From positions 485,516-549,515 of the forward strand of contig NZ_JAHCDA010000004.1 in NCBI RefSeq assembly GCF_018413645.1: a DNA stretch of 64,000 nucleotides, in the 5' to 3' direction. A model generated the notes under the pieces. The model searched no databases, was not told where the DNA came from, and saw only the letters and a program-made list of their open reading frames with translations. This DNA comes from Roseococcus pinisoli (GTDB taxonomy: Bacteria; Pseudomonadota; Alphaproteobacteria; Acetobacterales; Acetobacteraceae). Positions 7,887 through 15,396 of this stretch are shown here, piece after piece. The translations under genes were made by a program, and so were the position numbers. How positions within the stretch are numbered: position 1 is the first letter of the stretch; each line of letters starts with the position of its first letter.

Positions 7887-9185
7887 CTAACGGCGCAGCA
7901 GGCCGCCGGTCACCCCGCCCAGCACGCCGCCCACCGTGTTCAGGGTCCCGCCCACGATGTTCTGCACCGGGCCCGAGGGCGGCGCACCGCCACCGCCCGG
8001 CGCGGCACCGCCGCCACCGAGGATTCCGGCGACAGGCGCCGTCACCCCGGCGAGGACACCGCCCACCGGTCCGGCCGCGCCGCCGCCGCCCGGCGCGGCA
8101 CCGCCGCCACCGAGGATTCCGGCAACGGGCGCCGTCACCCCAGCGAGAACGCCACCCACCGGTCCACCGCCGCCGCCCGGCGCGGCACCGCCACCCCCCA
8201 GAATTCCGGCAACGGGCGCGGTCACCCCAGCGAGAACGCCACCCACCGGTCCGGCTCCGCCGCCGCCGCCGCCGAGGATTCCGGCGACGGGCGCCGTCAC
8301 TCCGCCGAGAACCCCGCCTGCGCCGCCGGCCAGGGCTGCGCCGGAGCCGCCGCTCAGCACATTGGCGGTGATGGGCGAACCCGCCGCCGCCGTCGGCGAG
8401 ACCAGCGCCACGTTCACGAGCGATGGCGTCTGCCCGTTACCCAGAAGCGCCGTATGGCCGAGGCTCGCGCCGATGAGCGGTACGGAGCCAGGCGCCGCCC
8501 CGGGCAGGAGGCCGCTCGTCAGCTGCGACACGACTGGCAGGGTGCCGGAAGCGCCCAGCAGGGGCTGGGCCGTCGCCAGCACGCTGTTCACGAGGTTTTG
8601 GGGGCTGGAGGCCGTGGCCGTGACGCCCGTCAGCAGGCCCTGGATCTGATTGCCCGGGCCGGAAAGGACACTGGCGCTGATGGGCGCATTGGGCGCCGCG
8701 TTCGGCCCAAGGGCCGAGACCGCCACCACGCCCGGCGATCCGTTGGCACCGGGACCGCCGACCTGCAGGCCGCCGGCATTCACGTTGGCAACGCCGCCGA
8801 GAGCGCCTGCCAGCAGGCCCGGCGCCGCGGCGCCCGCGGCGCCCGTGGGGCCGGTGGCGCCAGTCTGACCGGTGGCGCCCGGCAGGCCCGCAGGGCCCTG
8901 CGCCCCAGGAGGGCCCGCAGGTCCCTGCGGGCCGGTCGCGATGGTCTGGCCGCCCCCGCCCGAGCCGTTATCCGCCGTGCCGCCCCCGGAACCGGAACCG
9001 GAGCCACCACCGCCGGCGCCGCCAGCGCCGTTCCCGCCACCATTGGAGGAGGAGGAACCACCGGCCACCGCTCCACCTTCACCCGCGGCAAGACCGACGG
9101 AGGAGCGCCCCGAGCAGGCGGCGACCGAGGACAAGAGAAGCGCGGCAAGTCCACCGCGCAGGATCACCCTGCTGAATTCGATCAT
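7887..9185 (-). CDS. Collagen-like, glycine-rich repeat lipoprotein
   Basis: A 432-residue low-complexity surface protein. The signal ends in a lipobox, SSVAAC, about residue 24, so it should be lipidated. A Gly/Ser-rich linker follows. A short collagen-like run of Gly-X-Y triplets comes next (GPQGPAGPPGAQGPAGLPGA and on through GATGPTG). A hydrophobic Ala/Val/Leu/Gly region then contains two related SxxxNVLSG-type segments. The end has four near-identical VTAPVAGILGGGG repeats and stops in GGLLRR. I chose ATG 9185, which has AGAAGGAAG upstream and starts the signal peptide; the frame is open further upstream but the extension is unlike a secreted protein. The transporter gene lies directly downstream on the same strand. 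Function unknown; a surface matrix or adhesin role is inference. Confidence 0.8.
   Translation of the reverse strand: MIEFSRVILRGGLAALLLSSVAACSGRSSVGLAAGEGGAVAGGSSSSNGGGNGAGGAGGGGSGSGSGGGTADNGSGGGGQTIATGPQGPAGPPGAQGPAGLPGATGQTGATGPTGAAGAAAPGLLAGALGGVANVNAGGLQVGGPGANGSPGVVAVSALGPNAAPNAPISASVLSGPGNQIQGLLTGVTATASSPQNLVNSVLATAQPLLGASGTLPVVSQLTSGLLPGAAPGSVPLIGASLGHTALLGNGQTPSLVNVALVSPTAAAGSPITANVLSGGSGAALAGGAGGVLGGVTAPVAGILGGGGGGAGPVGGVLAGVTAPVAGILGGGGAAPGGGGGPVGGVLAGVTAPVAGILGGGGAAPGGGGAAGPVGGVLAGVTAPVAGILGGGGAAPGGGGAPPSGPVQNIVGGTLNTVGGVLGGVTGGLLRR
7980..8320 (-). repeat. Tandem repeats in the collagen-like gene
   Basis: Four copies of a unit encoding VLxGVTAPVAGILGGGG, separated by Gly/Pro/Ala-rich spacers. 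The shared ATTCCGGC core recurs at 8023, 8116, 8203 and 8278, so the spacing is 93, 87 and 75 nt. Nearly identical DNA copies can recombine, so copy number may vary between strains. Confidence 0.85.
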
Positions 9186-9508
9186 TGTACGCTTCCTTCT
9201 CACGAGAGATTTCCCCGCTCCAAGCAAACGCCGATAGATCAAATAAATCGTTATACAATTTGAATTGTTTACGAAGGGATTCTTACCATCATCCCATTCC
9301 AGGTCGACATTTGTTGAGCACCGTCGAGTACATCTATTATCGATGCACGCCTGACAGTCTGACGCACAGAAGGCCTCTACATTTCCCGTGCCCCTGGATC
9401 GGAACAGCCAGCCGCCCGCTCTCCTCTGAACCCTGGCGGAGGCGGGCCGCCGTGTTAGCGTCCTCGCGGCCGGGTCCCCGGCCCGACAAGAAACGTGGAG
9501 GAAACCCA
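9186..9508. other. Divergent intergenic region, lipoprotein/lactonase
   Basis: 323 nt without a credible gene, between the divergent collagen-like lipoprotein and lactonase genes. The part near the lipoprotein (about 9225-9300) is strikingly AT-rich for this region and must hold its promoter. It contains the palindrome listed separately. A GGCCGGG/CCCGGCC hairpin at 9468-9483 lies in the probable leader of the lactonase gene, about 25 nt before its start. Confidence 0.6.
9255..9268. promoter_or_regulatory. Palindrome ACAATT-TG-AATTGT, possible operator
   Basis: A perfect 6-2-6 inverted repeat inside the AT-rich block upstream of the collagen-like lipoprotein gene, 70-83 nt from its start. 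The position and symmetry fit a dimeric repressor or activator site. I cannot name the regulator. Confidence 0.35.
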
Positions 9509-10525
9509 ATGGACGCCAACCGCCGCGGCCTGCTGTCAGCCGCAGGGGCCATGCTCGCCTTGCCCGGCCTCCTGTCCACAGCCCGGAGCCAGAACGTGGA
9601 ACGCTACCCCGACCCTGCTGTGCAGGTCCTCGACCCGTCCTTCAACCGATACCGCCTGCTGCTGGCGGGCGTGGAGCAGCTCTGGACCGGCGCGCGCTGG
9701 AGCGAGGGGCCCGTCTGGTTCGGCGACCATCGCTGCCTCGTCTGGTCGGACATCCCGAACAACCGGATGCTCCGCTGGTCGGAGGAGACGAGCCAGGTGG
9801 ACGTGTTCCGCGGCCCCTCCAACAACGCCAACGGCAATACGCGCGACCGCCAGGGCCGGCTGATCACCTGCGAGCACCTGACCCGCCGCGTCACGCGCAC
9901 GGAGCTCGACGGCAAGATCACCGTCATCGCCGACCGCTTCGAGGGCAAGCGCCTCAACAGCCCCAACGACGTGGTCGTGAAGTCCGACGGCAGCATCTGG
10001 TTCACCGACCCGCCCTTCGGCCTGCTCGGCTTCTACGAGGGGGAGATGGCGGAGCCCGAGCTGCCCACGAACATCTACCGCGTGGACGGGCAGACCGGGC
10101 AGATCACCGTCGCGAGCGGGGATATCGGCCGGCCGAACGGCCTCGCCTTCTCGCCGGACGAGTCCAAGCTCTACGTGGTCGAGGCCTCGGCAACGCCGCG
10201 CGTCATCCGCGTCTTCGACGTGGACAGCGCCACGGGCCGGCTCTCGAACAACCGCATCTTCATCCAGTGCAAGGAGGGCGAGACGCCGGACGGCTTCCGC
10301 GTCGACGTGGACGGCAACCTCTGGTGCGGCTGGGGCATGGGCACGCCCGAGCTCGACGGCGTGCGCATCTTCAACAAGGACGCCGCGCCCATTGGGCATA
10401 TCCGCCTGCCGGAGCGCTGCGCGAATCTCGCTTTCGGCGGCCGGCACCGCAACCGCCTGTTCATGGCGGCGAGCAAGTCGCTCTACTCGCTCTACGTGAA
10501 CACGCAGGGCGCGCCCGGGGGCTGA
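9509..10525 (+). CDS. SMP-30/gluconolactonase-family secreted lactonase
   Basis: A 338-residue six-bladed beta-propeller of the SMP-30/gluconolactonase/LRE family. It starts with an export signal containing a twin-arginine-like NRRGLLSAAGAMLALPG. Family motifs are visible: WSEGPVWFGDHRCLVWSDIP near the start of the propeller, the metal-ligand region LNSPNDVVVKSDGSIWFTDP, and GRPNGLAFSPDESKLYVVEA, followed by DGFRVDVDGNLWCGWG. Family enzymes hydrolyse sugar lactones with a bound divalent metal; the substrate here is unknown. ATG 9509 has GTGGAGGAAA just upstream. It stands alone between its own terminator and the divergent lipoprotein promoter. Confidence 0.88.
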   Translation: MDANRRGLLSAAGAMLALPGLLSTARSQNVERYPDPAVQVLDPSFNRYRLLLAGVEQLWTGARWSEGPVWFGDHRCLVWSDIPNNRMLRWSEETSQVDVFRGPSNNANGNTRDRQGRLITCEHLTRRVTRTELDGKITVIADRFEGKRLNSPNDVVVKSDGSIWFTDPPFGLLGFYEGEMAEPELPTNIYRVDGQTGQITVASGDIGRPNGLAFSPDESKLYVVEASATPRVIRVFDVDSATGRLSNNRIFIQCKEGETPDGFRVDVDGNLWCGWGMGTPELDGVRIFNKDAAPIGHIRLPERCANLAFGGRHRNRLFMAASKSLYSLYVNTQGAPGG

Positions 10526-10547
10526 TCACGGGCAGTTGAGCTCCGAC

Positions 10548-10572
10548 GCGGCGGCGCGACCGGCGCCGCCGC
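10548..10572 (+). terminator. Strong GC hairpin after the lactonase gene
   Basis: GCGGCGGCGC (10548-10557) pairs perfectly with GCGCCGCCGC (10563-10572) around GACCG, followed by ATCTT. It lies 22 nt after the lactonase stop and directly before the FNR-type box of the next gene. Confidence 0.65.
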
Positions 10573-10575
10573 ATC

Positions 10576-10589
10576 TTGACGTATATCAA
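10576..10589 (+). promoter_or_regulatory. FNR/FixK-type box upstream of the CBS-BON gene
   Basis: TTGAC-GTAT-ATCAA matches the FNR/Anr/FixK consensus TTGAT-N4-ATCAA with one mismatch. It is centred about 62 nt before the start codon. A class II start site about 41 nt downstream would leave a leader of about 20 nt that just contains the AGGAG ribosome site. This predicts induction under low oxygen. Confidence 0.65.
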
Positions 10590-10644
10590 GGCAATCCCCG
10601 GCCAAAGGAACCACAAGGCCTCCAGAACAACAGGAGACAGTGCC

Positions 10645-11361
10645 ATGACCGCCGAGACGCTGCTTGCACGCGACCTGATGGCGACCGCCCTCATCACCGT
10701 GCCGCCCGACATGCCCGTCAGCTCCATCGCCCGCCTGCTGGGCGAAAGGGCCATCTCTTCCGTCCCGGTCACGGATGCCGCCGGCAAGCTGCTCGGCATC
10801 GTGACCGAGGCCGACCTGCTGCGTCGGGTCGCAGGGGCGGAAGATCCCGCGCGGTCCTGGATCGCGCGCCTCCTGCGCGACAACGACAACGAGGCCCTGC
10901 GCTATGCCAAGACGCATGGGCGCATCGCCCGCGACCTCATGACCACCGATCTGATCACCGCCGGTCCAGAGGCCTCAGTCGGGCATTGCGCGCAGCTGAT
11001 GGAGAAGCGGCGCGTGAAGCGCCTGCCGATCGTGACGCCGGACGGCCGGCTGGTCGGCATGGTCTCCCGGGCGGACCTCCTCTTCGCCGCCATGGAGCCG
11101 CCCGCCGAGATCGGGACGACGCGGAACCTGGATGCGCGCATCCGCCTGGCCCTCAAGAAAGAGATCGACCGAGAGCCCTGGGCGCATAGCCTCTACGTCT
11201 TCCCGGACGTCAAGGACGGCGTCGTCACCTTCCACGGCTTCGTCCAATCGGACGCCGTGCGCCGCGGCCTCTGCGTCCTCGCAAGCCGCATCGAGGGTGT
11301 CAGGGACGTGGTCGACCAGATGGAGAAGGCGCCGCCCTTCCTCCCGGGCGAATTCGTCTGA
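10645..11361 (+). CDS. CBS-domain pair plus BON domain stress protein
   Basis: A 238-residue cytoplasmic protein. Two CBS domains form a nucleotide-binding Bateman module. The first spans about 5-60 (DLMATALITVPPDMPVSSI to LLGIVTEADLLRR); the second spans about 95-150 (DLMTTDLITAGPEASVG to LVGMVSRADLLF). The C-terminal 80 residues are a BON domain (ARIRLALKKEI, VKDGVVTFHGFVQSD, IEGVRDVVDQM), a fold that often binds phospholipid or acts in stress proteins. CBS-BON proteins are common in alphaproteobacteria. AGGAG at 10632-10636 fixes ATG 10645. The FNR-type box upstream suggests oxygen-limited expression. It converges with the oxidoreductase gene, with only 10 nt between the stops. Confidence 0.9.
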   Translation: MTAETLLARDLMATALITVPPDMPVSSIARLLGERAISSVPVTDAAGKLLGIVTEADLLRRVAGAEDPARSWIARLLRDNDNEALRYAKTHGRIARDLMTTDLITAGPEASVGHCAQLMEKRRVKRLPIVTPDGRLVGMVSRADLLFAAMEPPAEIGTTRNLDARIRLALKKEIDREPWAHSLYVFPDVKDGVVTFHGFVQSDAVRRGLCVLASRIEGVRDVVDQMEKAPPFLPGEFV

Positions 11362-11371
11362 GGCCCGCCCC

Positions 11372-12712
11372 TCAGATCATGCCCGGCACGGTCAGGTCCG
11401 AGCCGTCGATCAGGCGCTCATAGCGAAAGGGCGTCGGGTCGATGCTCGGCGTGGCGCCCGTCACCAGGTCGGCGGCCAGCTTGCCGGCCGAGGGCCCCGT
11501 GCCGAAGCCGTGGCCCGAGAAGCCGGCCGCCACCGTAAGCCCCGGGATCCGCGCGAGGGGCGCGATCACCGGAATGCCGTCCGGCGTCCAGTCGATCGCC
11601 CCGCCCCAGCTCTGCGCCACGCGGATCCGCCCCTTCAGCTCCGGATAGGTCTCGCCCATCGCGACCAGCGCCTCGTCGATCAGCGACTGCTGCGGCGCCG
11701 GGTCCAGCATGCGGATGCGCTCGAAGGGCGAGACGCCGTCCAGCGACCAGCGCGACATCGCCTCCGGCCCATCGAAGAAGGAGCGGCCCAGGCGGATGGC
11801 CAGCTTGTCGCGCCGCGCCATGAACATCGGCCAGAACTGGCGGGCATAGCGAAAGCCTTGCGGCGCGAGCTCCAGCCGGCCGCGCCCGCTGAGCCCGATC
11901 GTGTAGCCCCCGTCGAGCCGCCGACGCAGCGTGAATTTCGGCGTGGAGAGGCCGCCCGTCACCACCTCCGGCAGAGGCTCGGTGCGGAAGGAGGTGGAGC
12001 GGATGCTCGCCTGCGGCAGCGAGACCCCGTGGTGGCGCAGGAACATCGAGGCCCAGGCGCCCCCGGCCAGCAGCACGGAGGCCGTGCGGATCGTCCCCTT
12101 CTCCGTCACCACGCCGCTCACGCGGCCGGCGGTCAGGTCGAGGCCGCGCGCGGCGCAATTCTCGACGATGACGGCACCAAGGCGCATGGCGGCGCGCGCC
12201 AGGGCCGGCGCCGCCAGGCTGGGCTCGGCCTTGCCGTCGGTAGGCGAATACACGCCGCCGATCCAGGCGTCGGCGGTGCCGGTCGCCATGGCGCGCGCCT
12301 CGGCCGCGCCCAGCATGCGCGTATCCACGCCGAAGGGCTTTGCGATCCGCCCCCAGGCCTCCCAGGTGGCCAGCGTGGCGGGGTCCTTCGTGACGTAGAT
12401 CAGGCCCTTGCGCTGGAAGCCGAGATCCTCGTTGGTCTCCTGCGACAGCCGCTCCCACATGGCGAGGCTTTCCATCGCCATGGGAATCTCGCGCGGGTCG
12501 CGGTTCTGCTGGCGCACCCAGCCCCAGTTGCGGCTGGACTGCTCGCCGCCCACCACGCCCTTCTCCACCAGCGCCACCGAATGCCCGGCCTTGGCGAGGG
12601 TGAGCGCGGCGCAGACGCCGACGATGCCGCCGCCGATGATCACGACATCGGCCTGGGCGGGCGGCGTGGAGCTGCCGGAGATGGGATCGGCGAGGAGCGG
12701 CACGGGCGTCAC
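11372..12712 (-). CDS. FAD-dependent oxidoreductase (DAO/DadA-like)
   Basis: A 446-residue flavoenzyme of the D-amino acid oxidase superfamily. The dinucleotide-binding motif VVIIGGGIVGVCAAL is near residue 24, followed by the acidic ribose-binding end at VALVEKG. SSRNWGWVRQQNRDP resembles the FAD-contacting segment of the DadA/glycine-oxidase group, and the C-terminal GFSGHGFGTGPSAGKLAADLV is the typical FAD-closing motif. The predicted reaction is oxidation of an amine or amino acid; the substrate is unknown. The start codon is GTG at 12712, 30 nt after the HTH-citrate synthase gene, so the two probably share a transcript. No good ribosome site is visible. Confidence 0.9.
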   Translation of the reverse strand: MTPVPLLADPISGSSTPPAQADVVIIGGGIVGVCAALTLAKAGHSVALVEKGVVGGEQSSRNWGWVRQQNRDPREIPMAMESLAMWERLSQETNEDLGFQRKGLIYVTKDPATLATWEAWGRIAKPFGVDTRMLGAAEARAMATGTADAWIGGVYSPTDGKAEPSLAAPALARAAMRLGAVIVENCAARGLDLTAGRVSGVVTEKGTIRTASVLLAGGAWASMFLRHHGVSLPQASIRSTSFRTEPLPEVVTGGLSTPKFTLRRRLDGGYTIGLSGRGRLELAPQGFRYARQFWPMFMARRDKLAIRLGRSFFDGPEAMSRWSLDGVSPFERIRMLDPAPQQSLIDEALVAMGETYPELKGRIRVAQSWGGAIDWTPDGIPVIAPLARIPGLTVAAGFSGHGFGTGPSAGKLAADLVTGATPSIDPTPFRYERLIDGSDLTVPGMI

Positions 12713-12742
12713 CTGAGCAATTCGCCACGATGATGCCGCCGC

Positions 12743-13894
12743 TCAGCGCGGCGGAACAGGCCCCACATAGATCGCCCGCGGCCGGATGAGCTGGCCGCGC
12801 GCCCGCTGCTCCAGCCCATGCGCGATCCAACCGATGGTCCGCCCGAGCGCGAAGAGGCCGAAGGCCGTGCCCTCCGGCAGGCCCAGCGCGCGCCGCAGCA
12901 CGACCAGCGCGACGTCGACGGAAGGAGGCTCGCCGGTGAGGGCGGCGACCGCCTCGATCAGCCGCGCCGCCTCGGGGAAGCCGGGCAGGAGGCGCGGCAG
13001 CAGGACGCGCGCGCGGATATCGCCCTCCGGATAAAGCGGATGGCCGAAGCCTGGGATCGCCTCCCCGGCAGCGAGGCGCCGACGCAGCTGCGGTGCAGGG
13101 TCGCCCAGGTCCAGGCCGTTCCACAGCGCCTCCAGCCGCGCGGTCGCGCCGCCATGCCGGCTTCCCGTGAGCGCCGCGAGCCCGCCGATCACCACCGCGC
13201 GCAGACTGGCGCCGGTCGAGGCGACGCAGCGCGCCGTGAAGCCCGAGGCGTTCAGCTCATGGTCGGCGCAGAGGATGAGCGCCATGCGCACCAGCTCGGC
13301 GCCTTCCGCGTCGAGCCGCCAAGCGGCGGCGAGCTGGCGGTGCAGCGGGCCGGCCGCGGGCGGGCGGCCCAGCACGGCGCCGAGCATGGCATGGAGCAGC
13401 GCGCCGCAGCCCTCGGCCAGGCGCCGCGGGTCTTTCTGCCAGAGCGCGGTGGGATCGTCCTCGGTGGCCAGGGTGAAGCGGGTGAGCAGCACCTCGTCGA
13501 GCGGGCCCCGGGGCCCCTCCGGCGCGGGCGTGGCAAGCGCCGCGGCAAAGGGCAGATCCCAGAGCAGGGAAGCGACCTCCTCCACCGTCGCCGTCCGCGC
13601 CAGTTCGGCGACGTCGCGGCCGCGATAGAAGAAGCGGCCGTCGCGGATCAGGGTGATCGCGGATTCCAGCACGGGCGCGCCCCAGTCGAGCGTGGCCTTC
13701 GCCACTTCCCTGGGTTTGCGGCCGCGCCGCCGCTCGGCGCCCAGCCGCTCCACCGCCTCGGCCGAATAGCGGCTGCGGCGCGGGTCGTCGCCGCCATGGG
13801 CGCGCAGCAGCCCGCGGCTCACATAGGAGTAGAGCGTCTGGCGCGACACGCCGAGGCGGCGGGCGGCCTCCTCGGCGGTCAGGTAGCTGGACAT
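12743..13894 (-). CDS. Citrate synthase-family enzyme with N-terminal MerR-like HTH
   Basis: A 383-residue fusion. Residues about 4-30 (LTAEEAARRLGVSRQTLYSYVSRG) are an excisionase/MerR-type helix-turn-helix. The rest is a citrate synthase fold: catalytic His212 in ADHELNAS, His285 in PGFGHPLY and Asp327 in SVDVAL are all in place, and the SRHGG loop (His247) is present. The enzyme half should therefore be able to condense an acyl-CoA with a 2-oxoacid, as in citrate or 2-methylcitrate synthesis. Fusion to a DNA-binding head suggests autoregulation or metabolite-responsive repression. The gene is divergent from the CaiB/BaiF gene across 92 nt that hold a palindrome. The housekeeping citrate synthase should be elsewhere. 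Confidence 0.88.
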   Translation of the reverse strand: MSSYLTAEEAARRLGVSRQTLYSYVSRGLLRAHGGDDPRRSRYSAEAVERLGAERRRGRKPREVAKATLDWGAPVLESAITLIRDGRFFYRGRDVAELARTATVEEVASLLWDLPFAAALATPAPEGPRGPLDEVLLTRFTLATEDDPTALWQKDPRRLAEGCGALLHAMLGAVLGRPPAAGPLHRQLAAAWRLDAEGAELVRMALILCADHELNASGFTARCVASTGASLRAVVIGGLAALTGSRHGGATARLEALWNGLDLGDPAPQLRRRLAAGEAIPGFGHPLYPEGDIRARVLLPRLLPGFPEAARLIEAVAALTGEPPSVDVALVVLRRALGLPEGTAFGLFALGRTIGWIAHGLEQRARGQLIRPRAIYVGPVPPR

Positions 13895-13921
13895 GCGGCA
13901 CCGCCCTCGATGTCGATTATC

Positions 13922-13935
13922 TCAATCAAGATTGA
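13922..13935. promoter_or_regulatory. Palindromic operator candidate TCAATC-AA-GATTGA
   Basis: A perfect 6-2-6 inverted repeat, flanked by TATC (13918-13921) and GATA (13937-13940), which extend the symmetry imperfectly. It sits midway between the divergent HTH-citrate synthase and CaiB/BaiF genes. It is the obvious candidate site for the HTH of the adjacent fusion protein. Confidence 0.5.
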
Positions 13936-13986
13936 CGATATGCTAGAAGAGGCCTGCCATGGCCAGGCACAAGCGGGACGCCGGAC

Positions 13987-15387
13987 ATGGACCAGATCAC
14001 GCCTCACGCGGCCGATACGGACGCCGCCTTCCTCCGGGACATCTGGGAAGGGCTCGGCGGCGACGCCGCCCTTGCCGAAAAGGTGCGCTTCATCGGCGAG
14101 GGCGGGCTGCCCTCCTTCTTCGCCACCACGAGCCTCGCCGCCGCCTCGGTCGCGGCGGCCGGGCTGGCGGCGGCGGAGCTGGTCGCCGCGCGCGGCGGCC
14201 GCCTGCCCGAGGTCGTCGTGGACCGGCGCCTCGCCTCCTTCTGGTTCGGCTGGTCGATCCAGCCGCAGGGCTGGAAGATGCCCGCGACCTGGGACGCCGT
14301 GGCGGGCGACTACGCGACGCGCGACGGTTGGATCAAGCTGCACACCAATGCGCCCCACCACCGCGCCGCCGCCCTCGCCGTCCTGCAGGCGCCGGCCGAG
14401 CGGGAGGCCGTCGCCCGCGCCGTCGCCACCTGGTCGGCGGATGAGCTGGAGGCGGCCATCGTCGCGGCGGGCGGCTGCGCCGCGACGATGCGCCCCATGG
14501 CGGATTGGGCCGCGCATCCCCAGGGCCAGGCCGTCGCGCAGGAGCCGCTGCTCTGGCGGAAGGATACCGGCGCGGCGCGGCAGCGCGACTGGACCTTCGA
14601 TCCCCCACGGCCGTTGGCCGGCCTGCGCGTGCTCGACATGACCCGCGTCCTGGCCGGCCCCGTCGCGACACGCTTCCTGGCGATGCTGGGCGCCGAAGTG
14701 CTCCGCCTCGATCCACCGGAATGGGAGGAGCCCGGCATCGCTCCCGAGGTCACCTACGGCAAGCGCTGCGCACGCCTCGACCTCCGTCAGGCCGAGGGCC
14801 GCGAGCGCCTGGGAGAGCTGCTGCAGGGCGCCGACCTCTTCCTCAACGGCTATCGCCCGGACGCGCTGGAACGGCTCGGCTTCGGCACCGAGGCGCGGCA
14901 TGCCCTGCGTCCCGGCCTCGTGGACGTCCGTCTCGACGCCTATGGCTGGACCGGCCCCTGGAAGGGCCGCCGCGGCTTCGACAGCCTGGTGCAGATGAGC
15001 TGCGGCATCGCCGGCGAAGGTATGCGCCGCAGCGGTGCCGGCAAGCCGCATCCCCTGCCCGTCCAGGCGCTGGATCATGCGACGGGCTACCTCCTGGCCG
15101 CCGCCGCGCTGCGAGGGCTCACGCGTCGGGTGACAGAGGGCGTCGGCTCCGCCTCACGCACCTCGCTCGCGCGGACGGCAGCGCTGCTGATGTCCCGCCC
15201 TGCAGCAAAGGAGGCGCCGCTCGCGCCGGTCGGCGAGGCGGATCTGTCCGCGACGACCGAGGAGACCAGCTGGGGCCCTGCCCGCCGCCTCCGCCCGCCG
15301 GTGACCATCGCTGGCGTGCAGGTCGGAAGCGGCATTCCGGCGGGGAATCTCGGCTCGTCTCCGCCCCGCTGGGCGGAGGCCCGTTGA
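13987..15387 (+). CDS. CaiB/BaiF-family CoA-transferase
   Basis: A 466-residue type III CoA-transferase. The family core starts at LAGLRVLDMTRVLAGPVATR (about residue 208), a hallmark sequence. It continues with LGAEVLRLDPPEWEE, the DLRQAEGRERLGELL stretch, the ADLFLNGYRPDALERLG motif, and GRRGFDSLVQMSCGIA, typical of the conserved second half. The N-terminal 200 residues are a divergent copy of the family domain, so this is a long two-part variant. It moves CoA between organic acids. Its divergence from the HTH-citrate synthase gene and proximity to an amino-acid-type importer suggest use of an imported acid as its CoA ester. It converges with livM. Confidence 0.88.
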   Translation: MDQITPHAADTDAAFLRDIWEGLGGDAALAEKVRFIGEGGLPSFFATTSLAAASVAAAGLAAAELVAARGGRLPEVVVDRRLASFWFGWSIQPQGWKMPATWDAVAGDYATRDGWIKLHTNAPHHRAAALAVLQAPAEREAVARAVATWSADELEAAIVAAGGCAATMRPMADWAAHPQGQAVAQEPLLWRKDTGAARQRDWTFDPPRPLAGLRVLDMTRVLAGPVATRFLAMLGAEVLRLDPPEWEEPGIAPEVTYGKRCARLDLRQAEGRERLGELLQGADLFLNGYRPDALERLGFGTEARHALRPGLVDVRLDAYGWTGPWKGRRGFDSLVQMSCGIAGEGMRRSGAGKPHPLPVQALDHATGYLLAAAALRGLTRRVTEGVGSASRTSLARTAALLMSRPAAKEAPLAPVGEADLSATTEETSWGPARRLRPPVTIAGVQVGSGIPAGNLGSSPPRWAEAR

Positions 15388-15396
15388 AGCGGCCGC

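Noticed and set aside
7980..8320. Repeated units that could look like a CRISPR array
   Set aside because: The repeats and spacers are in frame within a coding sequence and encode similar peptides; spacing varies (93, 87, 75 nt).
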